Assembly (NCBI RefSeq): GCF_963678635.1
Contig: NC_087069.1
Coordinates: forward strand, 25,036,303 to 25,100,302
Length of the DNA stretch: 64,000 bases
Direction of reading: 5' to 3'
Source of the DNA: Symsagittifera roscoffensis
Lineage: Eukaryota; Xenacoelomorpha; Acoela; Convolutidae
Below, one piece after another: positions 33,790 to 47,069 of this stretch. Every line of letters begins with the position of its first letter. The stretch's first letter is position 1. The notes below the pieces were generated by a model. It did not search any database and was not told the origin of the DNA. It saw only the letters and a program-made list of their open reading frames with translations. A program made the position numbers and the translations under genes.

Positions 33790-35950
33790 ACAAAGTCAAC
33801 ACAAAATTTTTAAAATATCAAAACATAATCAAAAAATGGAATTTTTGCGTAGTTTATATTTTCTAATAAAAAAACTCAGACAAATGTTTGAGATCAGATG
33901 TTTTTAAAAAAGCTCCGGCGAGAACTTTTAAAGTTGATTACATAAGAGATGTTTTGGAACTGTTCGATTACTCTATGTCATTGGCGCGTCTATTTTTTCA
34001 TGATGATGAGATTTTTAAATTTTATAATATCAAATTCCATTTATATTCTAATTTTTGCTCGAATTTTTTATGTTAGCTTGCTTGTTCCTATTGTAAAAAA
34101 ATTTAAGAAGTCTCCTGAATGTTTATCAGACTTGTATTTTTAAGTTTAAACTACGTTCCGAATTTTTTGTTTTCCTAACCGTTCTTCACTTAGTTCAAAT
34201 ATGAGATTAAAAAATTAGGCTCTGTCGGCATTGGTTCAAGGGCCAGAGACACTTTCCCTTAAGCTTTTACACCTCAATCTGTCTGAGCCAAGTCGTGATT
34301 CGGTACCTTACAACCAAAATGCGATTTAACTTTGTTTGAAAAATTTGTACCATTTGCAAGAATCAGTATTTAGGAGCGTTGTTTGTCGAAAAGACTAAAA
34401 AAAGAAGACTAAAAAAGAAATATCTAAATATTTTTAGGTTTTCGATTTGACACGGCATGTTTTTTTTGGCGACAACTGAGAAAACTTCAACAACTAGAAC
34501 AATTTTTTTTGTTAACATAAATTAGACGACGAACATAGAAGACGACAGAAAATTGGACTATTGATCAGCTAGGTACAAGAAGAAAACAAACATTCCAAGG
34601 AAAAACAATTTTGCTGTTACAATGGCATGGACTTTATTTTACCAATCAGGAAGGCTTGGGTGTTGAGAAGTAACCCTTCCCAGTGGTGAAGAAGACTTAC
34701 ACTCCTTCAACGAAGACTGGCAGTTCTCGTTGAACGTTCAAACTGTGCTATTTTTAACTTTTAGCTCTTTAGCTCTCCGGGTAAGTCCTGAATTCAATTT
34801 AAAAATTATCTGAGTTTACTTTGAGTATATGGAACAAGGAGTTAGGAAATGGTCAGTCCATTTCCGATGGATTGTGTAGTTTTCCCTACTGTACAAAGAC
34901 AATAGCAATTTTAACATCAGCGTACTAGCCCTGTTTTTAGGAGTGGCCTTGTAATCTAGGGAAGCTGAGACCTAGCCAAGAACTCATTATTTCTGCGTGT
35001 AACTAGTTAACTTGCTTTGTTCGCTCACTAGTTTTTAGATCATCACAAGCTAGCTTGTTGACGCAATTCTAACAAAATTATTTTGACTTGTCTTTGACAG
35101 AGACGTTAAGAAGAACCTAAGATTTGCTCTTGGCGCTGGCCAATCGTTTTAAAATTAAATTTTAGTTTTCATTGTTATGTTTTTTCGGGCATTTGTTACA
35201 TTCGTTTTGAACGTGAAGTCTTAGGATCATTGAAGCTCAAAGACGACTACCAGAAAACCTCCACTCTAGATAGAAATAAACAACACTATGATCAAGTCTC
35301 TAAAAGTTAAAATTGGCTACTACTGTCAAAAACAGGGTTGGAAATATATTGTTAATAATGTTTTTTGTTGAACAGTGTAATTTTTTTCCATTTCAATCGA
35401 ATTAAATAAAAACTCTTCTTTTCAGAATTGTTGGGCAAAAATTGCTGAATTAAAATTTTTAAGTAGCTTAAGACGTAATGACAAGTCTGGAAGAAATCCA
35501 GTAAAGAAATTAATCTAAAAAAAAACGAGTATGCTCAAAGAGTTTCTTAGGCTTGAAAAAATTTGAACGTCAGTTCATTTTATTCAGAAGCTCTCTATTG
35601 AAAATATTGGTAAATAAAAATCAGGCTTTTTTGACCTCTTTCTGGATCCACTTGTCCAATTCGTTGACAGGAACAAAAGCAACTCTACTCATGCCTTGAT
35701 AATAGTTGCAACTGAATCACCTTGAACACCATACTAACATTTCTTCGAATGCTCAACTTTTATTTAAATAATTGTTTTTGCATCTTCAAGTTTAAAAACT
35801 TAACTAAAAATTACAAAATCATTAGAAACTGTCAGAAAACAAGATCGACCATTAGGAAGAAAAGATGAGATATCGGTGAAAACTGTTTCTTTTGCATTAT
35901 GAGTTAACGTTATAAAAAAAATTTACCCGATGTAAAAATGGATCAACGGA

Positions 35951-36240
35951 AACGGGGGCTATGTCTTTCACCAGACCGAAATTTTACCAGACCGACTTTT
36001 TATCAGACAAGAAAGCACTAATTCAATTAAGATAAGTGTAAATTTAGTAGAGGAACCGAAAAGGAAGCAGTTACAACAAGAAAAACTTCGCTGAAAAGCC
36101 ATGAAATGGTTGTCTTTAACCAGACTAAACGGCGTCATAACATCCGTCAATAACATTTATCAAGATTGGTTAAAATACCATGTTATAATTTTTCTATTGA
36201 AAGATCGCTTTGGTAAAATGTCGGTATCCACAGCATAATG
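35951..36240. repeat. Dispersed MITE-like repeat, copy 2
   Basis: Same unit as 10,404-10,720: iterated ACCAGACCGA...TTTTACCAGACCGAC at the start and an inverted half-copy downstream. More diverged from copy 1 than the flanking duplication, with many indels. Confidence 0.6.
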
Positions 36241-37279
36241 TCTTTTTTCTTATGGAAGGTAGACAATGTTTCCCTGGAGCTGTTTTCTGTTTTTTTTCTA
36301 ATCTGGGTAAAACTCTGTAGCGAACTGGAAATAATTTTGAGTAGTTAACCCAACAGTCCTCATTTTAGGCCAATTCGGATTATTTACTATTCGACTTAAA
36401 ATTGTGGTTAAAACACTTTGAGATGGTACTGAAATTTGATTGGTTAATTCTAGCCAATCAGATCGAAGCAAAATTATTTTTGTTTAAGAAGTTGAAATGA
36501 TAATTTTGGGGCGGAATAAGTAAAATGACCAACAACAACTAAAATAGCGTAGCTTTTGACTGATTTACATCCTCTCTGATTTTTAAGCTGTTTCGTTTTA
36601 ATTTAAGCTGGCCTGACCAAAAACCATTTTTGATTCAATGAACAAATTGAAACTCATTTAATTCAACTGAGATATGACTGAACACAGAAGAATTCAAAGT
36701 CAGACGGTCAAAACATTGGCCGAGACGATTAAAAAAAACAAAGTGGGAACCTCGATCTTATGAGTTGATGAAGGATGGATAATTTTTGGAAAAGGGGTAA
36801 TTTCTGTTATGCGGCCTAAAATTATAAAACGCTGAATGCGCCAAGAAATTTGGCAATTCAGCTTCAAGTTTTCTTCGCATTTACTAAATTTCATCCAATC
36901 AGAATCAATAATTATAATCCAGTTTTCATCTGCATGAATCCAATTGCATGAAAAATCCTTGTACCAGAAATTCAATTTAATGATTAAATTCAATTCAATT
37001 CAATTCAATCTAACTATTTTTCATGACTAGTTGCTCACAAACGTTCCTTGAGCACAAATGGAAAGATTTCGACTCTGTCTCTGATGCTGTAGTTTTTATG
37101 CCATCCACACAAGGATCCAGGAGAGTGTCCCATTTCATGTACTGTGAGTTGCCCGAACACGAGCTCAAATTGCTGCACATAACCACGGACACAGAGCAGA
37201 GGTGGAATTAGATTTGCTACCAGAATTATTCAATAATACAGTTTGTAATTGCGACTGAAATTACTCAGCATATCCACAT

Positions 37280-37915
37280 GAACGATTGCTGTAAAGAAAA
37301 TAGAAACAATTCTAGCCACGCTTTGACCGTCAATGATATTGTACTGAAGGTGAATTCGGATGTCATTTAAACTATAGCGATGCTAGCCAGACTCCCAATC
37401 TCAATTATTCAGAAACATAGTAGTGTCATCACAGCTTTCTTCAATCAATGATTCCACTCTATCTGGATTAAACGATTCAATTTTCTCAGTTTTATTCTAC
37501 CTGTCTGCTGTAGCCAGCTGGAGTTGTTGATGGGCTGGCCAAATGCCACTAAATTGAAGCATTTTTTTGCTTACAACTTTTTTCAACTGTTGTTTAGCTT
37601 TTGCTCAGTTCAAATTTCTACATTGCGCTCATTAATTTTTGTAATCGTTTCAAACCAGCTATCTTTTCTCCATTTTCGGCCAATGGTTTGTCAATTTTTC
37701 GACTCTTTGATTAAAACTGCTATGATTGGACATTTGGTTAAGCTTATGGCCTCGTCTTGTCTACCTTCTGCATTGTAGCTTTTTAAGTTGTGAGTAGAGT
37801 GTAGTGGGTCGATGCATTCCAAGCAGGTACCAGCTTCACAATCGTTACAACATAGACTGATAGTATTATGCCTACGGATATGACAGTTTGCCAGATAACT
37901 GCGAAAATCAATCAA
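37280..37915 (-). pseudogene. B-box (TRIM-like) pseudogene fragment, copy B
   Basis: Paralog of 30,749-31,378. The Cys/His box is conserved (CCNDCEAGTCLECIDPLHST). The frame stops earlier, after IKESKN, because of a change near 37,697. The second segment near 37,300-37,500 contains several stops. This supports the reading that both copies are nonfunctional. Confidence 0.5.
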
Positions 37916-38203
37916 AAAATTAACAAACTGACAATCAACAGGTAATTTTAGGTCGTTTTAACCTGCGTATATGATTATTCGTACCAACTATATATTAAAA
38001 ATAATAAAAGAAGAAGTAAGGCTTGACTCTTCCAATGACACGTAAGAGCAGTTTTCGACACCTAACTTTAAAAAAATGCTATCTAAAATTTCAAACAAGA
38101 GCTAAAACAAGCGCCCGGTCCCGGAAATCTTCGAAATCTTTTTTGTAAATGACTGCGAGGAATACCAGGCAATTTTTTTTTCGGGTTTTCAAAAAAACAA
38201 AGT

Positions 38204-38206
<3 letters not shown>

Positions 38207-38248
<42 letters not shown>

Positions 38249-38259
38249 GCGAGAGAGAG
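38207..38259. repeat. (GA)n / (GAGC)n microsatellite, copy B
   Basis: Same repeat as 31,670-31,725 and almost the same length, in keeping with very recent duplication or conversion. Confidence 0.95.
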
Positions 38260-39974
38260 GGTTAGGGTTTTTAAGCCGCATCAATTTGTTTCAATTTTCA
38301 ACATAACCCTTCGTAAAATGAGGCAACGTGTGTGTTGCTGTTAGACGACCAGCGGACAAACATTTTATACTAGCTAGATACTGCAAAAATAGTTGGCTCA
38401 TGGATGGATCATAGCAACCCTAACTTCTTGAACTCTTAGATTTGCATGTCTTGAAAAAGAAAAATTGAAATCAGGTTAAATCCGGAGAGTTAAAAATTAA
38501 TGACCTTTGAAATGCAGTCTGACAGTAGACCCGCAATATCCAGACTTGCCAATTAGCAGAATAGGACAAGTAACGATTGTAAAAGATCAATCGTTAATAT
38601 ATTTTTTAGCTGCATGCTTTTGAAGAACAGTTCAAAAATTACAAGGCTCTATTAACGTCGCTTTGTGGTCTAATAACTGTCCACTTTTGTGGACGTCTGC
38701 TTTTTGCACCTTTCTCAGTTGGCGTTAAAAAAAATCGTCGTCGTGTGTCCTTACCCACTATCAAAATTTTATTTAAAAAACTGCCAATTTTTTGCCTTTA
38801 CCGTTTCACAACTTCTTCGATGAAAATTTGGAAGGTAATTTTCTATTTATGCGCTCTAAAAATTTCAAACTCGTTCATTGTGCTTCGCAGGGCCTGAGCA
38901 AAAGTCATTTTTTTCAATCTGGTTGGCTCGGATGAAAAAAAAAATCTAGACTCTGTCGTGATGGATTTGATCCTTCACTTTCTTTAATTATATATCACAA
39001 CATATATTCCGTCGAAATATGTCTTTTTTTTTCACAATATAACTCCATTTCCAATTTACAAAACCCAATGTTTATTTTACTGGTTCAAATGATGAAGGAC
39101 ATGCGTAGTAACTTCAACGTCTGAAAAAAGTGCAAAAAAGCGCTTACATCGACCAGGTCACCAGCAACATAAAGATTTAGTTTAGTAACGATGGGTTGGG
39201 ATAAGGTGAATTCAGGACTCCCAAAAACAACCAAAACTAAGCCGCGTATTGACACTGAAGCTATATTTCTCAAATCAAAGTTTTGACTAAAAAATCAAAA
39301 ACTATTAAAGAACTGACTTGCTAGCGTACTGTTAAAATTCTGGTGGGTACTCACAAGTGCCAAAATGATAAGTCACATTGGGGACGAAATGAAAAATCAA
39401 TCGCGTAGGGAAAAAAATTGATTGGCCAAAAAACACTTATCCAATTATCTTAAGCTCTTAGTTAAGAGTCGCCCGTGGGCGCGCTATGCGCGCCTTGCGG
39501 CTTCGCGACAATAAGCGGGTCTAATTTTTGTATAGAGTCCTACCCTCTTTTGGCAAGCTCTCAAAACCTTGGGGCGACTGTGAGAGGCCGCCACTATTCT
39601 GCTATTTAGTTTTCTAAGTTTAAACAGTAGAAAAGTATTGTTATATTCCGTTTGCTCACAATTCGACCAATCTGCTAGAAAACAGTCGGTTTTTTGATGG
39701 ATTTTTTCATGATTTGAACTTGATGAGAATTTTGTAAGATAAAGAGATGCCAGCTTATGCCAATTTTTTTCTTTATTCAATTATTCTTCGTGCTGTATTC
39801 AATTCACCGAAGTCTTCTTTGCGCTGTTTTGAAGTTCAGAGAGAAATACTGGATGTTGCTCCCATATTTTTGTACAATTCTCAGAGATTTCAGTTCCACG
39901 TCACCGTTCCAATGAAGCTCCCGGTAACCCACCAGCAGTTCTGGTTCCGCTTTCGTCTTTCTTCTAGTTTTATG

Positions 39975-40324
39975 AACAAAAACCTGTCTGCCATCGCTTA
40001 GTTCACATTTTTCAGGTGAAGTGAAATCCAGAAATGTATACGAACTAAAATCTAGTGGATAAAACCCAATCTATGTCTTCCAGATGGTCAAGCATTTAAC
40101 ACTAGAGTTGAGAAGCACCGTAAAATAGATACTCCCGTTGGCGAACATCTAACACAGTGTGAAGATGATAGTTTGAGCTCAGACTTAAGTTGGACAATCA
40201 TTGACCAGGCGACTAGCAGAATTAAGTTTGTGATAAGAGAAGCACTGCAGATTAGGAAGGAGCAGCCAAGACCCAAAACCCGCTACAAAATAAGAAGCAA
40301 GAAGCTGACAGTGAATTTATAGAC
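39975..40324 (+). pseudogene. Penelope-like element 3' fragment (GIY-YIG), copy B
   Basis: Essentially identical to 33,440-33,789, including the same stop and frameshift. The element was therefore already dead when this part of the duplication was made or homogenised. Confidence 0.65.
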
Positions 40325-41959
40325 ACAAAGTCAACACAAAATTTTTAAAATATCAAAACATAATCAAAAAATGGAATTTTTGCGTAGTTTATATTTTCTA
40401 ATAAAAAAACTCAGACAAATGTTTGAGATCAGATGTTTTTAAAAAAGCTCCGGCGAGAACTTTTAAAGTTGATTACATAAGAGATGTTTTGGAACTGTTC
40501 GATTACTCTATGTCATTGGCGCGTCTATTTTTTCATGATGATGAGATTTTTAAATTTTATAATATCAAATTCCATTTATATTCTAATTTTTGCTCGAATT
40601 TTTTATGTTAGCTTGCTTGTTCCTATTGTAAAAAAATTTAAGAAGTCTCCTGAATGTTTATCAGACTTGTATTTTTAAGTTTAAACTACGTTCCGAATTT
40701 TTTGTTTTCCTAACCGTTCTTCACTTAGTTCAAATATGAGATTAAAAAATTAGGCTCTGTCGGCATTGGTTCAAGGGCCAGAGACACTTTCCCTTAAGCT
40801 TTTACACCTCAATCTGTCTGAGCCAAGTCGTGATTCGGTACCTTACAACCAAAATGCGATTTAACTTTGTTTGAAAAATTTGTACCATTTGCAAGAATCA
40901 GTATTTAGGAGCGTTGTTTGTCGAAAAGACTAAAAAAAGAAGACTAAAAAAGAAATATCTAAATATTTTTAGGTTTTCGATTTGACACGGCATGTTTTTT
41001 TTGGCGACAACTGAGAAAACTTCAACAACTAGAACAATTTTTTTTGTTAACATAAACTAGACGACGAACATAGAAGACGACAGAAAATTGGACTATTGAT
41101 CAGCTAGGTACAAGAAGAAAACAAACATTCCAAGGAAAAACAATTTTGCTGTTACAATGGCATGGACTTTATTTTACCAATCAGGAAGGCTTGGGTGTTG
41201 AGAAGTAACCCTTCCCAGTGGTGAAGAAGACTTACACTCCTTCAACGAAGAATGGCAGTTCTCGTTGAACGTTCAAACTGTGCTATTTTTAACTTTTAGC
41301 TCTTTAGCTCTCCGGGTAAGTCCTGAATTCAATTTAAAAATTATCTGAGTTTACTTTGAGTATATGGAACAAGGAGTTAGGAAATGGTCAGTCCATTTCC
41401 GATGGATCGTGTAGTTTTCCCTACTGTACAAAGACAATAGCAATTTTAACATCAGCGTACTAGCCCTGTTTTTAGGAGTGGCCTTGTAATCTAGGGAAGC
41501 TGAGACCTAGCCAAGAACTCATTATTTCTGCGTGTAACTAGTTAACTTGCTTTGTTCGCTCACTAGTTTTTAGATCATCACAAGCTAGCTTGTTGACGCA
41601 ATTCTAACAAAACTATTTTGACTTGTCTTTGACAGAGACGTTAAGAAGAACCTAAGATTTGCTCTTGGCGCTGGCCAATCGTTTTAAAATTAAATTTTAG
41701 TTTTCATTGTTATGTTTTTTCGGGCATTTGTTACATTCGTTTTGAACGTGAAGTCTTAGGATCATTGAAGCTCAAAGACGACTACCAGAAAACCTCCACT
41801 CTAGATAGAAATAAACAACACTATGATCAAGTCTCTAAAAGTTAAAATTGGCGACTACTGTCAAAAACAGGGTTGGAAATATATTGTTAATAATGTTTTT
41901 TGTTGAACAGTGTAATTTTTTTCCATTTCAATCGAATTAAATATAAACTCTTCTTTTCA

Positions 41960-42240
41960 GAATTTTTTCATGATGATGAGATTTTTAAATTTTATAATAT
42001 CAAATTCTATTTATATTCTAATTTTTGCTCGAATTTTTTATTTTAGCTTGCTTGTTCCTATTGTAAAAAAAATTTAAGAATACTCCTGATTGTTTATCAG
42101 GCTTGTATTTTTAAGTTTATTGGCGGCTACTGTCAAAAACAGGTTTGGAAATATATTGTTAATAATGTTTTTTGTTGAACAGTGTAATTTTTTTCCATTT
42201 CAATCGAATTAAATAAAAACTCTTCTTTTCAGAATTGTTG
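41960..42240. repeat. Copy-B-specific insertion built from local duplicates
   Basis: The first ~150 bp repeats 40,530-40,680 (TTTTTTCATGATGATGAGAT block) and the rest repeats about 41,850-41,960 (TCAAAAACAGGTTTGGAAAT block). The join interrupts the sequence that is continuous in copy A near 35,425. The duplicated parts already differ by several bases from their sources. Confidence 0.7.
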
Positions 42241-42703
42241 GGCAAAAATTGCTGAATTAAAATTTTTAAGTAGCTTAAGACGTAATGACAAGTCTGGAAG
42301 AAATCCAGTAAAGTAATTAATCTAAAAAAAAACGAGTATGCTCAAAGAGTTTCTTAGGCTTGAAAAAATTTGAACGTCAGTTCATTTTATTCAGAAGCTC
42401 TCTATTGAAAATATTGGTAAATAAAAATCAGGCTTTTTTGACCTCTTTCTGGATCCACTTGTCCAATTCGTTGACAGGAAGAAAAGCAACTCTACTCATG
42501 CCTTGATAATAGTTGCAACTGAATCACCTTGAACACCATACTAACATTTCTTCGAATGCTCAACTTTTATTTAAATAATTGTTTTTGCACATTTTTAGTG
42601 CATCTTCAAGTTTAAAAACTTAACTAAAAATTACAAAATCATTAGAAACTGTCAGAAAACAAGATCGACCATTAGGAAGAAAAGATGAGATATCGGTGAA
42701 AAC

Positions 42704-43574
42704 CCTCGTTAACACAGAGTTACGATATTTGAATCAACAATGTGTAAAGTGAAATAGGATACTTCAGCTTTTTTTCAGTTCTGAGACATCAGATTAGTCT
42801 CCCCGGTAAGCTCTTTGTGAGATCAAGGCCGCAGCAAGAGCCTACAGTAAACGAGGTAAATGGCTTGTGGGAAAAAAGCATTGAAGGGTGACGAAGTATC
42901 AGAAGAACGAATGGTTAGTGGCAAAGAGGTTGTTTTTTTGTGTGATTGGAGCAAAACCACTTTTGAATCTCAATAATTGGGTTTGCTTGATCCGGCTCAA
43001 TTCAGTGAAAAAAAAACAAAAACTGATTCAAAAACTTCAAAAAATTTGATATCAAGAACTAATGGCGACAAAAAGAGACAAAATCACAAAAAACCTCTGC
43101 AATAGGTTAAGATCAACAGTTGTGTAACCCTGCAGACTCCATGACCTGGCTAAAGTGCCTAAATGAGATTCACCACTTAAACCAGTCCTATTACCGCCAG
43201 GAATTTGTTATGATAATCGAATAGGACCCTAGCTTCATTTCTCGAAGGTGTTGAGGGCTCCAACATTGAAATAAAATCATTGGATGCCAGGAGGATAAAA
43301 GAAAGTACTAAATCTGGAGTCCGATCAAAACATATTCTATGTTGATGTTAAAAGTCAGAGTTGTTCAACAATATGAATTAGTCATGCGCGCATCTCTGGT
43401 GTAAGTTTAAATAAGTTTCTGGCTCATAAACTCCTGAATTGACTACACTCACAAAAAACTGTTGACAAAAATACCCTTAATTCAGTAAAATTTACCTACA
43501 GTTCGAAAAAACAGAGAAAAGCATATTCAAATTAGATGCAGGGAGGTGACATGGAATCTATAAATCCAAAGTTT
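42704..43574. other. Noncoding region
   Basis: No coding region, RNA gene or repeat recognised. Confidence 0.4.
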
Positions 43575-44030
43575 TAAATTTTACTAAAATATCATAAGCT
43601 ATTGAAGAACTGACTTGCTAGCGGACTGTTCAAAATCTGATGGGTACTCACAAGTGCAAAAAAGATAAGTCAGTCACATTTATGACGAAATGAAAAATCA
43701 ATCGCGTAGGGAAAAAATATTTGATTGGCCGAAAAACACCTATCCGATTATTTTAAGCTCTTGGTTGAGAGTCGCCGGTGGGCGCGCTATGAACGCGTTG
43801 CAGCTTCGCGACGATAACTGGCTCTAATTTTCGTAGAGAGTCCTACCCTCTTTTGGCAAGCTCTCAACACCTTAGCACGACTGCGGCCGCCACTATTCTT
43901 CTATTTAGTTTTCTCATGTTTAAACAGTAAAAAAAGTAATGTAATATTTCGTTCGCTCACATTTCGCTCACAAATTGCTGGAAAACAGTCGGAATTTTCA
44001 TTAATTTTTTCATGATTTCACCTTCAAAAC
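43575..44030. repeat. Third, diverged partial copy of the tandem unit
   Basis: Matches about 32,740-33,190 (copy A) and 39,275-39,725 (copy B), including the GTGGGCGCGCTATG and GTCCTACCCTCTTTTGGCAAG blocks. It has many substitutions and indels, so it is older than the A/B pair. Confidence 0.8.
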
Positions 44031-45608
44031 TCAGCAATAACTCCCAAATCTCAAAAATAACAAATAATTCAAATCAAATCTTATAAAATTCTAAAATGTT
44101 TCGAAAATCGAAGTATCGAAAACAAAAAACGAAATAAAATATTCTTCCATATTATCCAATAAAATAGAAAAAAAAACAGATTGAGAGTAAGTTCATATAT
44201 TTTCCGATATTTACGAAATAAAAAGTTTTGATTTCCGAAAATCTATTTGGTCTACACTCATTCTGATTACTTCTGATTACGAACATATGATAACTACTTA
44301 CACTCTAACTCTAAACTTTTCAGATGATAAGTCTTCTGATTTACTAATTAAAATGGTCTGACCATAAATATGTCTAGCCACAAATTAACGTTTGGTGTGT
44401 TTGACAAACCTAGTAAAAATTCTTTATACAAAATCTATGCAGATCTGTACGACAAAAAGGAGGACAATAGAAAGATTATCAACATCATTAACCAAACAGG
44501 GAGAAGGGGGAATGGAACTTTAGGACAGATCCAGGAATCGAGCACCAAAAATGTCAATACCAGGACCCCAGTTATTCGTGAGTTTGAGCCCTAAGACACA
44601 AAATTTTAGATATGGGTTCTAGTATCACAACTAGAACCAGAGCAGAAACTACGCCCAACGACACCCTAATCCATTCATTTAGGGACAGTAGCACAGAGTA
44701 AAAAGTGAAACTGTTAACTAAATATTCATTCAAGCTAAAAACTTAAAAGCGTAATTATACTGGACGGCACTAACTCTATTTTAAAGAGGAAAACTGAAAC
44801 TTTGAATGGCTTCTAGGGTAAAGTTTGAGGAATTGGTTGAATTAAAAGTGTAAAAACTCACACCTGAAATAGTTGTAATATGCAGAATACCACCAAAGTT
44901 GGATACCGTAGAGGCAAAAAAAACGTGGACTTGTATAATAAACATATTAACTGTACATATGGCTCTTACTCTGGTTATCAAATACTGAAACTAAAAGTAA
45001 TGATAAAAAGCAACAACAACTGGAGCTTTTTCTATAGGTACAATAACCATTAAAATGACGATCTTTGTGTCCCTCTTTTACGCAACTGCCTCAGCATTTT
45101 CATATGCCAATATTTTAATCTCTACCCCGCCCAAAAATATACAAAACTTCAACAATCAGAAGCAAATCAATTCTGAATTTCGGATCCATCCTTATCAATG
45201 TTCATGAAGTAATTTCAATAACCTTGCTGTGCGCCAAAACCCTCATTTAATTTTGTGAGAGTTACTATCGCTGAACTTAGTTGAAAGGGTTTGGAATAAA
45301 AGTCCGGTATTTTGGTTTGGCTCAACCTTTTGAACTCCAATGTAGTTAGCTGCTCGAAAAGATGCGCACCACTTGAAACAGTTTTTATTCGTGACGACAA
45401 AACAAAAGTCAACCTGAAAGACCATAGTTTCATATCGAACTCATTTGAGTTTTCTAGATTCGGATGTTTTTTCCAGGAAAAAGATAATGAAAACGTAGTT
45501 GATTGAAACATCAAAAACACAAGGACCGAAAAGGAACGCAAACAAAAATTCTGTATCCGGTGTGTAAGTGAAATTGAATGTAAAAAAATAAAAAAACTAA
45601 AGCGCAAA
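44031..45608. other. Region without a supported gene
   Basis: A 74-aa plus ORF at 44,370-44,594 (charged, no known motif) and short ORFs at 45,215-45,616 are present but unsupported. The later part may be 5' remains of the LINE whose RT starts near 45,609. Confidence 0.4.
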
Positions 45609-46860
45609 TAAACCACTCGGAATTTCTGATCTTGCAGCCTGGGCTCTGAAAGATGGGTACAATGGAATATATATACACCTTACTTCTCTTATTAATGAAT
45701 TTTTTGCGCACAATTTATTTCCAAGTAGACTCAAAGAGCGATTGTTACCCCCATATAAAAAATGATGACCCAGCAGTAGCAGAATCTTATAGACCAATGT
45801 AAATAACAGGTGCAATCTCTAAATTTTTTGAGAAACTACTATACAAACAAATCAATGAATACTTATTATCTAATAACCTGCTCAGCAACACCCAATTCGG
45901 TTTTAGACCTTCATATTCAACGATAGACGCCATCCTTTATTGCACTGAGTACTTCCGCAAATCAATGATGAAAAAAAGTATATTGCCATAATTTTATTAG
46001 ATCTATCAAAAGCTTTCGATTCTATCAACCAGAACATTTAAAGAGTAAATTGAATGATTTGGAATTCTCTGAATCAGCCATTGAAGTGATTCATAGCTTT
46101 AAAAACAATAGACAACAGAAAACTGTAATAAAAAATACTGAACCCAATTGAATCTCACTTCAACAAGGCGTAACTCAAGGTACAATTTTAGGACCCCTAA
46201 TTTTCAACTTATACATAACTGATTTGAACAAAAATGTAACTGAATCTTGCGAAATGGTAATATATGCAGATGATAAACCTCTGTTTTCTGATGACAATGA
46301 CCTAAAAAAAGGCTCTACAGCTACTGCAACAATCCTGTCAAAATTTTTCTTTGTTTTTCACAAAACACTATTGAAAGTTCAACACAAAGAAAACTGAGTT
46401 AATAAATTTTAGCTAAAAACATCAAGGTAGAAACTATAATTCAAAATTCAGTATAATAGTAGATGATAACAAAATAGAAGAAAAGCAAAAAGTTAAATAA
46501 TTGCGGGTAACTCTAGATCAATTTCTAACCTTTCAGGGAGAAGTTAAAAATATATTAGGAAAAGTGGCTCGCGGGATCAAAAGATTACAATCGATAAAAA
46601 AACCACTGACAGTCAAAAATCGATTACTATTGATTCACGCTTCAGTCATAAGCCATCTGCGCTACCCAGAAATGTTATTAAGCAATTTAACATCCAATCT
46701 AATAATACCGCTTGAAAAGCAACTGAGTTGTCCAATAATGAACGACTGTGGCAGAAAATAATTGGTTCTTCATTCGATCTTAAGCTGGAATACAAAGTAC
46801 TTCCGGTTTCCTTGTTTCTCGGTTGGAAAATAATTTTCCATCTATGAAAAATCAAAGATA
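45609..46860 (+). pseudogene. LINE reverse transcriptase, broken
   Basis: Plus-strand fragments in RT order: FFAHNLFPSRLKERLLPPYKK (fingers), two stops, then the YRP block, SKFFEKLLYKQINEYLL, QFGFRPSYST, motif A LLDLSKAFDSIN, LQQGVTQGTILGPLIFNLYI (motif B), and the catalytic VIYADD box near 46,260. The thumb region and a 3' part (46,501-46,761) follow. Stops and frameshifts separate the blocks. The style is that of a Jockey/CR1-like non-LTR retrotransposon. No endonuclease is readable upstream. Confidence 0.78.
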
Positions 46861-47069
46861 AACTAATACCGGCTTAAACAAAATCAACCGGCTTACACAA
46901 TTTATGAGAACAAAAGAACTAAAAAACTACACTCTCAAGCAAGATTCAGCAGTAACACCAACATAGCGGATAGAGTATTGATACTCAATTTTATGCCCTT
47001 TCTAGTAAAATTGATCGGTGGACGCTATTTGTCCTCTTAGTCTGAATTTGACTAGTTTGGTCTTTTCAT

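Larger units (their letters stand above)
30225..35883. repeat. Tandem duplication copy A, right part
   Basis: Homologous to 36,854-42,703 at an offset of 6,535 bp over most of its length. From 30,225 to about 31,230 the copies differ often. From there to 35,883 I count only about a dozen substitutions. It carries, in order, a B-box pseudogene (minus), a GA microsatellite, and a Penelope GIY-YIG fragment (plus). Confidence 0.9.
35951..42703. repeat. Tandem duplication copy B (no retrotransposon)
   Basis: Parallels copy A throughout but lacks the 18.9-kb element, keeping the intact target at 36,854. It differs from A by a ~285-bp insertion near 41,960-42,240 and a 13-nt duplication near 42,589. 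It ends at 42,703 where homology with 35,883 stops. Confidence 0.9.
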
